Notes under the pieces: generated by a model | Told to the model about the DNA's origin: nothing | Database searches by the model: none | Seen by the model: only the letters and a program-made list of their open reading frames with translations | In this document: positions 16,826 to 24,437 of the stretch, one piece after another | Layout of the letters: each line of letters begins with the position of its first letter | How positions within the stretch are numbered: position 1 is the first letter of the stretch | NCBI RefSeq assembly: GCF_027789125.1 | Contig: NZ_JAQFVF010000071.1 | Span: 1-46,671 of the forward strand | Length of the DNA stretch: 46,671 nt | Direction: 5' to 3' | DNA from: Paenibacillus aestuarii | GTDB lineage: Bacteria > Bacillota > Bacilli > Paenibacillales > NBRC-103111 | Program-made: the position numbers and the translations under genes

Positions 16826-17932
16826 ATGAATAATCCAATGTTGGAGCAAATGCGGGATCAGTATATCGAAAGCGAAGGAAAATGGTTTTCCTTGAGGTGG
16901 CACTACATTGAGAGCTGCTTGCTCAAAGCTTATTTGGACAGCTATCATCAATCCGGCGATGACAAATACTACCGCTTCGTCAAACAGTTCATCGACCGGC
17001 TCTATGATGAGAAGGGGCGCATCCCGGAAATTGATGTTCGCTATTATAGTATCGATCAGATCAGACCAGCCACTGTCCTCTTCGACCTTTATCAAAAAGA
17101 AAAGGATCCCCGCTATAAGCAGGTGATGGATTTGATCTATGAGCAATTGAAAACTTATCCAAGAACTAAGAACGCGAATTTTTGGCATAAAGAAAATTAT
17201 CCATTTCAAGTTTGGCTCGACGGTCTTTATATGGGGCAGCCGTTCCTGGTACGATACATCAAGGAATTTGCGGACAATAAAGATTATTCCGATACGATTC
17301 ATCAGTTTATGAATGTTCGGAAGTTTATTTTCAATGAGCAGAATCGTTTATACTACCATGCTTATGATGAGAGCCGGGAGATGTTCTGGTGTGACAAATC
17401 CACGGGAATGTCTCCGCATGTCTGGGGGCGTGCGGTAGGCTGGTTCGTGATGGCGCTGGTTGACGTGCTGGAGCTTTTGGAAGATGAGCCTGCTGACAGC
17501 GAACCGTTGAAAGCGCTGCTGCAAGAAGCGGTGGAAGGCATGCTGCCTTACCAGCACAGCGGGGGGATGTGGTACCAGGTTGTCGATCTGGGTGATCAAC
17601 CTGGGAATTATTTGGAATCCAGCGGGACTTTGATGCTGGCTTATGCGATGTTGAAGGGGGCGCGCCTGGGGTTCTTGCCGGCAAGGTACGCTGAGCTCGG
17701 TCAAGCTGCATTTGCGGGCACCGTCCGGCACTATCTCCGCGAGGAACAGGGGGAGGTGCTTCTGGGCGGCATCTGCCGCAGTGCAGGGCTTGGCAAGAAC
17801 CCGGATACAGGCAGAATTCGGGATGGAAGCTTCAAGTACTACACGGAGAGCGAAGCGATCGTGAATAATAACGGCCATGGCGTAGCACCGCTGCTGATGG
17901 CGTATTGTGAATTAAAGCTTTTATCGGAGTAA
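16826..17932 (+). CDS. GH105 (YteR-like) unsaturated glucuronyl/rhamnogalacturonyl hydrolase
   Basis: The 368-residue alpha/alpha-barrel hydrolase has the GH88/GH105 signatures VWLDGLYMGQPF with catalytic aspartate D132, HVWGRAVGWFVMAL, and LESSGTLMLAYAMLKGARLG. It has no signal peptide, so it should act in the cytoplasm on imported unsaturated disaccharides from pectin or glycosaminoglycan lyases, releasing 5-dehydro-4-deoxy uronate. GGGGAGGG (16811-16818) supports ATG 16826. It follows the AraC regulator by 28 bp and precedes a BASS transporter by 22 bp. Its presence argues that the whole locus serves uronate-containing polymers. Confidence 0.9.
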   Translation: MNNPMLEQMRDQYIESEGKWFSLRWHYIESCLLKAYLDSYHQSGDDKYYRFVKQFIDRLYDEKGRIPEIDVRYYSIDQIRPATVLFDLYQKEKDPRYKQVMDLIYEQLKTYPRTKNANFWHKENYPFQVWLDGLYMGQPFLVRYIKEFADNKDYSDTIHQFMNVRKFIFNEQNRLYYHAYDESREMFWCDKSTGMSPHVWGRAVGWFVMALVDVLELLEDEPADSEPLKALLQEAVEGMLPYQHSGGMWYQVVDLGDQPGNYLESSGTLMLAYAMLKGARLGFLPARYAELGQAAFAGTVRHYLREEQGEVLLGGICRSAGLGKNPDTGRIRDGSFKYYTESEAIVNNNGHGVAPLLMAYCELKLLSE

Positions 17933-17954
17933 AGCGGAGACGGGAGAGAAGACC

Positions 17955-18932
17955 ATGCTGAACACATTAAATAAAAGCTTGGAGAAATGGCTGCCGCTGA
18001 TTACGCCAGCGAGTGTCATGATTGGCATTGTTTTGACAGTATGGTTAAAATCGTACGCATATTTAGTTCCGTGGATTTTCGGCTTTATGACCTTTGCGGG
18101 CAGCTTGAGCATGAACTTTAAAGATTTGAAAAAAGCGTTAGCCCACCCGTTCCCGATCTTCGTGACGATGACGGCTTTGCACGTGCTGATGCCAGCGGTT
18201 GCTTGGCTTATCGGTCTTGTTTTGTTTCACGACGATGTGTACTTGCGGACCGGTTTCATCTTAATGGTCGTTATTCCTACCGGTGTAGTCAGTTTTATGT
18301 GGGCGTCGATCTATAAAGGCAACATTGCGCTAACCCTGTCGGTGATATTAATCGATACACTGCTGTCGCCGTTTCTCGTTCCTTTAACGATGGAGACTCT
18401 CATGGGTGTTCAGGTAAAAATGGATGTGCCGGGCATGATGAAAGGCCTCATCTTCATGATCGTCCTTCCCTCCTTGCTGGGGATGCTTCTCAACCAGTTG
18501 ACACAGGGAAGGGTGAAGGAGAGGGTGGGACGCAAACTGTCACCATTCTCCAAAATCGCGTTGGCGATCACCATTGCCATTAACAGCGCTGTGGTTGCCC
18601 CCTATTTTACCAAAATTGACGGTAAACTCGTGCTGACCGCTTGTGTCATCGTCCTTATTGCCTCGACGGGCTATGTGTTGGGCTGGCTGCTCGCCAAATG
18701 GCTGAAGTGGGACCGGTCCGTCATGGTCACAATGGTGTTCAACAGCGGAATGAGGAATAACAGCGCCGGAGCTGTGCTGGCCGTTTCGTATTTTCCGCCG
18801 CCTGTCGCTATGCCTGTCATTATGTGCATGCTATTCCAGCAGCTGCTTGCTTCTTTGTTCGGGCATTTATTTTGCAAGTCGCAAGCTTCGATGCCTCTGC
18901 AGCCTGTACAGCAGAGGCACTCAACTTCGTGA
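17955..18932 (+). CDS. bile acid:sodium symporter (BASS) family transporter
   Basis: The 325-residue polytopic protein has nine or ten predicted TM helices and the BASS features GIVLTVWLKSYAYLVPWIFGFMTFAGSLSM, VVIPTGVVSFMWA and the conserved GMRNNSAGAVLA near residue 255. Bacterial members carry organic anions, for example pantoate or keto acids, using sodium. Next to a GH105 hydrolase it could export or import a uronate-derived acid, but the substrate is unknown. It is probably cotranscribed with the hydrolase and is followed by a clear terminator. Confidence 0.85.
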   Translation: MLNTLNKSLEKWLPLITPASVMIGIVLTVWLKSYAYLVPWIFGFMTFAGSLSMNFKDLKKALAHPFPIFVTMTALHVLMPAVAWLIGLVLFHDDVYLRTGFILMVVIPTGVVSFMWASIYKGNIALTLSVILIDTLLSPFLVPLTMETLMGVQVKMDVPGMMKGLIFMIVLPSLLGMLLNQLTQGRVKERVGRKLSPFSKIALAITIAINSAVVAPYFTKIDGKLVLTACVIVLIASTGYVLGWLLAKWLKWDRSVMVTMVFNSGMRNNSAGAVLAVSYFPPPVAMPVIMCMLFQQLLASLFGHLFCKSQASMPLQPVQQRHSTS

Positions 18933-18957
18933 CGCTGAAGAGAATTCTCAATCGTTA

Positions 18958-18997
18958 TCCCCTCAATGGCCTTAGTCGGCTGTTGAGGGATTTTTTC
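18958..18997 (+). terminator. intrinsic terminator after the BASS transporter
   Basis: TCCCCTCAATGGCC pairs with GGCTGTTGAGGGA and is followed by six T. Confidence 0.88.
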
Positions 18998-19015
18998 GTG
19001 AAAGTGAGGGGCTCA

Positions 19016-19055
19016 GTTGCTGTAATCCGGATTTGCCCAATTTCAAGGGTGAAAG
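19016..19055. repeat. solo degenerate copy of the terminal repeat family
   Basis: On the minus strand this reads GAAATTGGGCAAATCCGGATTACAGC (written in two parts: GAAATTGGGCAAAT and CCGGATTACAGC). It resembles the core GCAATTGGGC..CCGGACTGCAGC of the repeats at both window ends. GGTGAAAG adjoins it, as TTTCACC does in the right-end repeat. Confidence 0.6.
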
Positions 19056-19093
19056 TGAGAGGTAATGGGGTGCAGTCCGTGAGGCTATTTTAT

Positions 19094-19123
19094 TTGTTCT
19101 TACGGGCAGAAAGGTCTTATAAT
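19094..19123 (+). promoter_or_regulatory. sigma-A promoter of the SDR/FAH operon
   Basis: TTGTTC (19094-19099) and TATAAT (19118-19123) are 18 bp apart. The predicted start of transcription falls at about 19130, inside the cre site. Confidence 0.7.
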
Positions 19124-19127
19124 AAAC

Positions 19128-19143
19128 ATGTAAACGGATTCAA
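19128..19143. promoter_or_regulatory. cre site (CcpA), full consensus match
   Basis: ATGTAAACGGATTCAA satisfies every position of the cre consensus WTGNAANCGNWNNCAW. It begins 5 bp after the -10 element, the position for repression by blocking initiation. Confidence 0.8.
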
Positions 19144-19191
19144 AGGAAGAGGGGCTTCGGTTCATCTATCAAACCTAAGGAGCTGTTGAAC

Positions 19192-19965
19192 ATGAGATTG
19201 CAGGGGAAAGTGGCATTGATTACAGGTTCCGGTTCGGGCATAGGCCGGGCTGCCGCCGCATTATTTGCCCGAGAGGGCGCTAGTGTCATTGTTAATGATG
19301 TGGATGAAACTACTGGCCAGCAAACAGTGGAGCAAATTGCCGCCCTTGGCGGGCAGGCTGCTTTTATTCAAGCGGATGTTACACAGCCGGATGCCGTTGA
19401 ACTTCTGGTCAAGCGAGCGATTGAACGATTTGGCCGCATCGATGTTCTGTTTAACAATGCGGGCATCAGCGGTGTCGGGGCCATCCACGAGATTGAGCTC
19501 GATGCCTGGGATCGCGTGATGAATGTCAATATTCGCGGAGTCTATTTGACCTCGAAATCTGTGCTGCCGCATATGATGGAGCAGCGTTCAGGCAGCATCA
19601 TCAACATGTCTTCCTGCATCGCAGAGATTGGCTTGGCGAGGAGAGCCTCTTATTCAGCATCGAAGGGCGCGGTGCTTGCTTTAACGAAATCGATGCAGGT
19701 TGATTATGCGAAGTACGGCATCCGGGTGAATGCCTTATTGCCCGGGACGATCATGACGCCTTTTGTGGAAAATTATTTGAGAAGCTCCTATGACGATCCT
19801 GAGGCCGCTATTGCTTCCCTGAAATCCAGACAGCTCAGCGGAGATCTCGGCACGCCGGAAGACGTCGCGCAGGCAGCGCTGTTCCTGGCTTCCGATGAAT
19901 CCAAGTTCATGATGGGCTCACCTTTGTATATGGACGGCGGGGTAACGTTCGGGAAAAATGCTTAG
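19192..19965 (+). CDS. short-chain dehydrogenase/reductase, possible 2-keto-3-deoxy-L-fuconate-type dehydrogenase
   Basis: The 257-residue classical SDR has the cofactor motif TGSGSGIG (11-18), NNAG (88-91), catalytic serine in MSSC (140-141), Y154-x3-K158 and the PGTIMTPF substrate loop. It should be an NAD(P)-dependent alcohol dehydrogenase in the cytoplasm. The next gene is an FAH-family hydrolase. In the L-fuconate/L-rhamnonate diketo route an SDR oxidises the 2-keto-3-deoxy acid before an FAH hydrolase cleaves it, which fits this pair; the substrate is inferred. AAGGAG (19177-19182) favours ATG 19192 over TTG 19186. A cre site at the promoter implies catabolite repression. Confidence 0.85.
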   Translation: MRLQGKVALITGSGSGIGRAAAALFAREGASVIVNDVDETTGQQTVEQIAALGGQAAFIQADVTQPDAVELLVKRAIERFGRIDVLFNNAGISGVGAIHEIELDAWDRVMNVNIRGVYLTSKSVLPHMMEQRSGSIINMSSCIAEIGLARRASYSASKGAVLALTKSMQVDYAKYGIRVNALLPGTIMTPFVENYLRSSYDDPEAAIASLKSRQLSGDLGTPEDVAQAALFLASDESKFMMGSPLYMDGGVTFGKNA

Positions 19966-20037
19966 CTGATTGACAGATAGGATAGATATGTCAGATTTGG
20001 ACTGATAAATTTTATTTATTGAAAGGATGTTATACAT

Positions 20038-20946
20038 ATGCAATTTGTTACGATTGAACGGGAAGGGAAATTCCGTCTAGGTGTCAGGACGCAGCAAGAG
20101 CAAATTATTGACATTAAAGCTGCGCTTGACATATACCCGGACACTGCTGTACCAACGGATATTATGGATGTCATCTCCGGGGGTGCAGAACCGCTTGCTG
20201 CCTTGCAGCGCTATATCGCAGGCATTAACCTGACAGGCACAGAAGCCGGTACATATGTATGTAATGAACAGGATATCAAGTTCGGTCCCTGTGTCACCCG
20301 TCCGAATAAAATCATTTGTGTCGGGCTCAATTACAGGCGGCATGCGGAAGAGACGAATGCGCCCATCCCGAAATACCCGATTCTGTTCAACAAATTCAAC
20401 AACACGTTGACGGGTCATCTTCAGCCGATTGCTTTGCCGGAAAGAGTGACGAGCCAAGTGGACTATGAAGCTGAATTGGTCATTGTTATAGGCAAGCAAG
20501 CGAAATACGTGGAGCGGGAGCAGGCGCAGGCGCACGTTTTCGGGTATTGCAATGTGAACGATTTGTCCGCCCGGGACTTGCAGAACAGAACGGGGCAATG
20601 GCTGCTCGGCAAGACGTGTGACGATTTCAGCCCGTTAGGGCCGTACCTCGTCACCGCTGATGAAGTCGGCGATCCCAATGATTTATCGATCACCTGCAAG
20701 GTGAACGGGGAGGTTCGCCAGCAATCCCACACCTCGGATATGATCTTCCATTGTGATGAAATCGTCAGCTATATTTCTAAGCATATGACATTGGTTCCAG
20801 GGGACATCATCCTGACAGGAACGCCAGAAGGCGTTGTTCTCGGTTATCCCGAGGATCAGCGAGTATACTTGAAACCAGGTGACGTTGTCACCATTGAAAT
20901 CGAAAAGCTTGGCGCTTTGACCAATCGGATGGTCAGCGAAGCCTAG
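20038..20946 (+). CDS. fumarylacetoacetate hydrolase (FAH) family protein
   Basis: The 302-residue protein has the FAH C-terminal catalytic domain from about residue 90 (KIICVGLNYRRHAEE). The divalent-metal ligands are E144 and E146 in DYEAELVIVIG and D175 in NDLSARD, and GDIILTGTPEGV is present near the end. Members cleave or decarboxylate 2,4-diketo acids. With the SDR 72 bp upstream it is a candidate 2,4-diketo-3-deoxy-acid hydrolase yielding pyruvate plus a hydroxyacid such as lactate. If so, the LarA-type racemase at the left of the window could act downstream. GAAAGGATG supports ATG 20038. Confidence 0.87.
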   Translation: MQFVTIEREGKFRLGVRTQQEQIIDIKAALDIYPDTAVPTDIMDVISGGAEPLAALQRYIAGINLTGTEAGTYVCNEQDIKFGPCVTRPNKIICVGLNYRRHAEETNAPIPKYPILFNKFNNTLTGHLQPIALPERVTSQVDYEAELVIVIGKQAKYVEREQAQAHVFGYCNVNDLSARDLQNRTGQWLLGKTCDDFSPLGPYLVTADEVGDPNDLSITCKVNGEVRQQSHTSDMIFHCDEIVSYISKHMTLVPGDIILTGTPEGVVLGYPEDQRVYLKPGDVVTIEIEKLGALTNRMVSEA

Positions 20947-21080
20947 CGATTCTTCATTTGGATAAATTTCTTCTTGTGAAATGATAAAAAAATTATTAAA
21001 ATAATGGCTAGGGTAAATGAAATGAAGCTTTTACCTTCTACTTGTTAAGTTATTTTTCGATTAACTACCAATTCGGCCTT

Positions 21081-21154
21081 AATGAACCAGAGACAGCGCT
21101 GGACATAAGCCTAAATAGGAGTTGTTTACGACAACTTTTATTTAGGCTTTTTTT
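21081..21154 (+). terminator. duplicated leader/terminator element, copy 1
   Basis: A conserved block AATGAACCAGAGACAGCGCT (21081-21100, with CCAG/CTGG able to pair) precedes a strong terminator. In the terminator AAGCCTAAATA (21107-21117) pairs with TATTTAGGCTT (21139-21149), followed by T7, with an inner stem GTTGT/ACAAC. The same arrangement recurs at 22784-22855. It lies 49 bp before the first MpsC-family gene, so it may be an attenuator rather than only a terminator for the FAH gene. The preceding 20947-21080 shows no other recognised feature. Confidence 0.8.
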
Positions 21155-21203
21155 GTCTCTATTTTTTCTTTCTTTGCGTGACTAAATAAATGAAGGTAAA
21201 AGA

Positions 21204-21938
21204 ATGGATTTACCTAAATCGAGGATGGGTTTTTTGGACAAGAATGAAAAGCAAACTCAATACGAAATTGCGAGTCACATCGGAAGGTTGCTGCGAGAAG
21301 CTTTTGGTAAAGGACCGCAATCAATTTATGTTAGCATCAGTCGCCCGTTTATTGTTATATACTTAAGGAACTTTTTATCGCCAACGGAAAAGATTCTTTT
21401 GCAGCAAGACCAGGTCGGTTCGGTTCAGCAGACAAGAGACTTAGTGATGAAGTCGTTGATACCCGAGATCAAAGCCTACTTCCTGCTGCTTACGGGTATG
21501 AATATCCAGGAGTTTTACTATGACTGGGGGCTGGATAATCATTCCGGCGTGCTTGTCGGTATCGAACCCGACAATGATCTTGCAGCGTTCAGCACGCAGG
21601 AAAGCTATCCAGGTAAAGAGGAACTGCACTACGAGATCGACAGCATCAGCCGTCAGATTCAAAAGAAACCGGATGAGACGAGTTCTTATTTGATTAATGA
21701 ACGAACACTGCTGATTGTCAGAACGGGTATCCTGATCAACATTGGCAAAGAATTAATTCGCCTTGGCTTTGAAGATAGCCTGAAGCTGGCGGAGCGCAAT
21801 CTTGAAAAAAACTATTTACGCAATAACAATCAATTTCAAAAAATGATTAAAGCCCCTATTGTGGACGTTTTTGCCGATTGGGATTTTCATCTGGATAAAA
21901 GCATCATCGTGTTTATTCTCAATCCGAATCAAAAGTAA
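21204..21938 (+). CDS. MpsC/DUF2294-family protein with two domains, paralogue 1
   Basis: The 244-residue soluble protein is made of two DUF2294-type (MpsC) units. The first (about 20-118) contains IGRLLREAFGKGPQSIYVSI, LSPTEKILLQQD and FYYDWGLDNHSGVLVGI. The second (about 130-240) contains LINERTLLIVRTGILINIGKELI and FADWDFHLDKSIIVFIL. In staphylococci MpsC belongs to the MpsABC inorganic-carbon/sodium system, but MpsA and MpsB are absent here. It is a tandem paralogue of the next gene and precedes a PAS kinase, so a regulatory role is possible. Function unknown. ATG 21204 has GAAGGT upstream. Confidence 0.75.
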   Translation: MDLPKSRMGFLDKNEKQTQYEIASHIGRLLREAFGKGPQSIYVSISRPFIVIYLRNFLSPTEKILLQQDQVGSVQQTRDLVMKSLIPEIKAYFLLLTGMNIQEFYYDWGLDNHSGVLVGIEPDNDLAAFSTQESYPGKEELHYEIDSISRQIQKKPDETSSYLINERTLLIVRTGILINIGKELIRLGFEDSLKLAERNLEKNYLRNNNQFQKMIKAPIVDVFADWDFHLDKSIIVFILNPNQK

Positions 21939-22075
21939 GTTCGATTTTGCCCAATCGTGGATAAATGGCTGCAAAATGTGCATAATAGATGAAGTTTCTG
22001 TTGTTTTCTTCCAAATAACTATTTACAATGAATCTAGGGTGAGAGATTGAATGCTTTTGCCTCAGTTAGGGACGG

Positions 22076-22774
22076 ATGATCTTGGATAAACAGGCTCAAA
22101 CTGAAATCGCGGGCTACGTAGGCCGATTGCTTCGAGAGGCTTTTGGTAAAGGTCCCCAATCGATTTTTGTCAGCATTAATCGCCCGTATGTGGTTCTCTA
22201 TTTACGCAACTTCTTATCACCCACTGAAAAGATTCTCCTTCAGCAAGACCAGGTTCATTCGATTCAGGCGACCAGAGACTTATTAATGAAGTCGTTGATT
22301 CCTGAAATCAAAGCTTACCTGCTGCTGCTTGCTGGCATGAATATTCGTGAATTTTATTATGACTGGGGATTGCATAATCAATCCGGGATCATGGTCGGCA
22401 TCGAATCTGAGGAGGAGCACGGACAATCCTTCCCGGAAGCAGCATATACAGGGAAAGAGGAGCTCCATCGCGAGATTCAAACTATAAGTCAACAAGTGGA
22501 GAAGCCGGCGGACGAATTGTTTTCCTATCTAATTAATGAGCGAACTCTTCTCGTCATTCGCAAGGGGATCCTGATCAGCATAGAGAAAGAGTTAATTCGG
22601 ATCGGACACGAAGAAAGTTTGAGGTTGGCCAAACGCAGTTTGGAAAAAAGTCATTTGCATAACAATGGTCATTTTCAGAGATTTCTAAAAACGGATGTTA
22701 TAGATGTGTTTGTGGACTGGGATTTTCATCTAGATAAAAGCGTTATCGTGTTCACTTTAAATCCGGGTCAATAA
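22076..22774 (+). CDS. MpsC/DUF2294-family protein with two domains, paralogue 2
   Basis: The 232-residue protein is strongly similar to paralogue 1 along its whole length. It has the same GRLLREAFGKGPQSI block, the same LSPTEKILLQQDQV, and the second-domain LINERTLLVIRKGILISIEKELIRIG and DVFVDWDFHLDKSVIVF. The linker between domains is the most diverged part. Its start has only a weak RBS; ATG 22076 or TTG 22082 are both possible. A 137-bp gap separates it from paralogue 1, suggesting its own promoter. The kinase gene follows after the second copy of the duplicated leader/terminator element. Confidence 0.75.
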   Translation: MILDKQAQTEIAGYVGRLLREAFGKGPQSIFVSINRPYVVLYLRNFLSPTEKILLQQDQVHSIQATRDLLMKSLIPEIKAYLLLLAGMNIREFYYDWGLHNQSGIMVGIESEEEHGQSFPEAAYTGKEELHREIQTISQQVEKPADELFSYLINERTLLVIRKGILISIEKELIRIGHEESLRLAKRSLEKSHLHNNGHFQRFLKTDVIDVFVDWDFHLDKSVIVFTLNPGQ

Positions 22775-22783
22775 GTTGGCGGT

Positions 22784-22855
22784 AATGAACCAGAAAGAAC
22801 GCTGGACATAAGCCTAAATAAAAGTTGCGATCGCAGCTCTTATTTAGGCTTTTTT
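22784..22855 (+). terminator. duplicated leader/terminator element, copy 2
   Basis: This copy carries AATGAACCAGAAAGAACGCT (22784-22803). AAGCCTAAATAA then pairs with TTATTTAGGCTT (22810-22821 with 22840-22851), followed by T6. Identity with copy 1 extends about 26 nt upstream of the terminator stem. It lies 39 bp before the PAS kinase start, the same relative position as copy 1 has to its downstream gene. Confidence 0.82.
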
Positions 22856-22893
22856 GCTGACTGAAAGCACTTAAAGCGAAACGAGGGGAAAAT

Positions 22894-24285
22894 ATGGCCG
22901 GTTTGCATGAACACTATGAAGTTCTAGATCGAATTACGGATGCCTTCTTTGCCGTCAATAGTGCTTGGGAATTCACTTATATGAACGAGGAAGCCGCAAA
23001 AATTTTGTACCGCACGCAGGAAGATCTTATTGGCAAATGCATATGGAGTGAATTGCCGGATGCGGTTCATTTACCGTTTTTTGCCCACTATCATAAAGCT
23101 ATGTTTGAGCAAGTGAAGGTTGAATTCGATGCCTATTATCCGCCTCTAGCGCGTTGGTTTGAAGTGAGAGCTTACCCTTCATCCAGCGGTCTATCGATCT
23201 ACTTTCAAGACATTACGCGCAAGAAGGGGGTATCGTTGACGAAGGAACAGCACTATGAATCCTTGTTTAAATATAACCCTGACGCGGTTTTTGCCTTTGA
23301 TCTGGAAGGGAATTACCAGCGGGTGAACCCGGCGATGGAGCAATTGTTAGGTTATAGCGAGGTTGAGCTGTTGAACATGTCGTTTATTCCACTTATTCCG
23401 GCAGAAGAATTGGAGCGGACGAAGCGATTTTTTTTGCAAGCAGCCCAGGGAATTACCCAGCACTATGAAACGAAGGCGTACCACAAAAACGGAACGACCA
23501 TCGATGTGAAGGTCACCAATATACCGATTATTATCAATAATGAAACAGTGGGTGTTTATGGTGTAGCCAAAGATATAACTCAGGAAAATAAAAATAAGAT
23601 GATGCTGCTGCAAGCTGAAAAACTAACCGCAGTCGGACAATTGGCAGCTTCCATTGCTCACGAGATTAGGAATCCGCTTACATCGCTGAAAGGGTTTGTC
23701 CAGCTCATCGAACAAGCTGTACCCGAAGTGAACAAGAACTATTTTGATATTATGAAAGACGAACTGCAGCGAATAGAACTGATTACGAGTGAATTGCTTT
23801 ACTTAGCCAAGCCGCAGGCCCAAGAGTTTAAGATGGAACAGATCAGTCCGATTATTCAAGATGTCATCTTGCTCATGAGCTCACAGGCGCTAATCAACAA
23901 AGTTGAAATACAAACGTTGCATTTGGAAGATTTGCCGGCTATCCCTTGTGTCGGCGCACAGTTGAAGCAAGTTTTTATTAATCTGATCAAAAATGCCATG
24001 GAAGCCATGCCGGAAGGCGGGCGGATCAGCATCCAGACCTCCAAGCCGAGTGCCGAGTTCGTCATGATCGAGGTGATCGATGAAGGGAAGGGCATCCCTC
24101 AAGAGCTTATTGAGAAAATCGGCTCGCCTTTTTATACAACCAAAGAAAATGGCACTGGTCTGGGCTTGGTGGCCACACAGCAAATCATCCATGCCCACGG
24201 CGGAAAGCTGAACATTACGAGCGTTGAGGGGCGAGGGACAACGATACAAATTCAGCTGCCTCTAACTTCTTCAGGGGGCAATTAA
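22894..24285 (+). CDS. soluble PAS-PAS sensor histidine kinase (sporulation-kinase-like)
   Basis: The 463-residue protein has two PAS domains (about 8-110 and 121-230, the second with FDLEGNYQRVNPAMEQLLGY and VYGVAKDITQ). A HisKA dimerisation helix follows with the phospho-acceptor H256 in ASIAHEIRNPLTSLKGFVQLIEQ, then a HATPase_c domain with NLIKNAMEAMP, DEGKGIP and GTGLGL. No TM helix is seen, so it senses a cytoplasmic signal. The HisKA style resembles Bacillus KinA/KinE sporulation kinases. No response regulator is adjacent, supporting an orphan kinase feeding a distant regulator. Neighbours are the two MpsC-family genes and a cation antiporter. Confidence 0.9.
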   Translation: MAGLHEHYEVLDRITDAFFAVNSAWEFTYMNEEAAKILYRTQEDLIGKCIWSELPDAVHLPFFAHYHKAMFEQVKVEFDAYYPPLARWFEVRAYPSSSGLSIYFQDITRKKGVSLTKEQHYESLFKYNPDAVFAFDLEGNYQRVNPAMEQLLGYSEVELLNMSFIPLIPAEELERTKRFFLQAAQGITQHYETKAYHKNGTTIDVKVTNIPIIINNETVGVYGVAKDITQENKNKMMLLQAEKLTAVGQLAASIAHEIRNPLTSLKGFVQLIEQAVPEVNKNYFDIMKDELQRIELITSELLYLAKPQAQEFKMEQISPIIQDVILLMSSQALINKVEIQTLHLEDLPAIPCVGAQLKQVFINLIKNAMEAMPEGGRISIQTSKPSAEFVMIEVIDEGKGIPQELIEKIGSPFYTTKENGTGLGLVATQQIIHAHGGKLNITSVEGRGTTIQIQLPLTSSGGN

Positions 24286-24323
24286 GGAACGACGCACGCG
24301 CAAAATAAGGATGCAGGAACCGA

Positions 24324-24355
24324 GGGGCAGTTGCCAGTGGCAGCCGCTCCTTTTT
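24324..24355 (+). terminator. intrinsic terminator after the PAS kinase
   Basis: GGGGCAGTTGCC pairs with GGCAGCCGCTCC (one mismatch, some G-T pairs) over a 3-base loop, followed by five T. Confidence 0.75.
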
Positions 24356-24437
24356 GTCATGTTTGGGGCAGCCTGTACTAATCATCCGGCGGACAAACAT
24401 ATACATCCAATAATGACTTCGAAGGGAGGGGCTTATA

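Noticed and set aside
21089..21160. Outer pairing AGAGACA/TGTCTCT around element copy 1
   Set aside because: It is not preserved in copy 2 and would have to form across the terminator T run, so it is probably chance.
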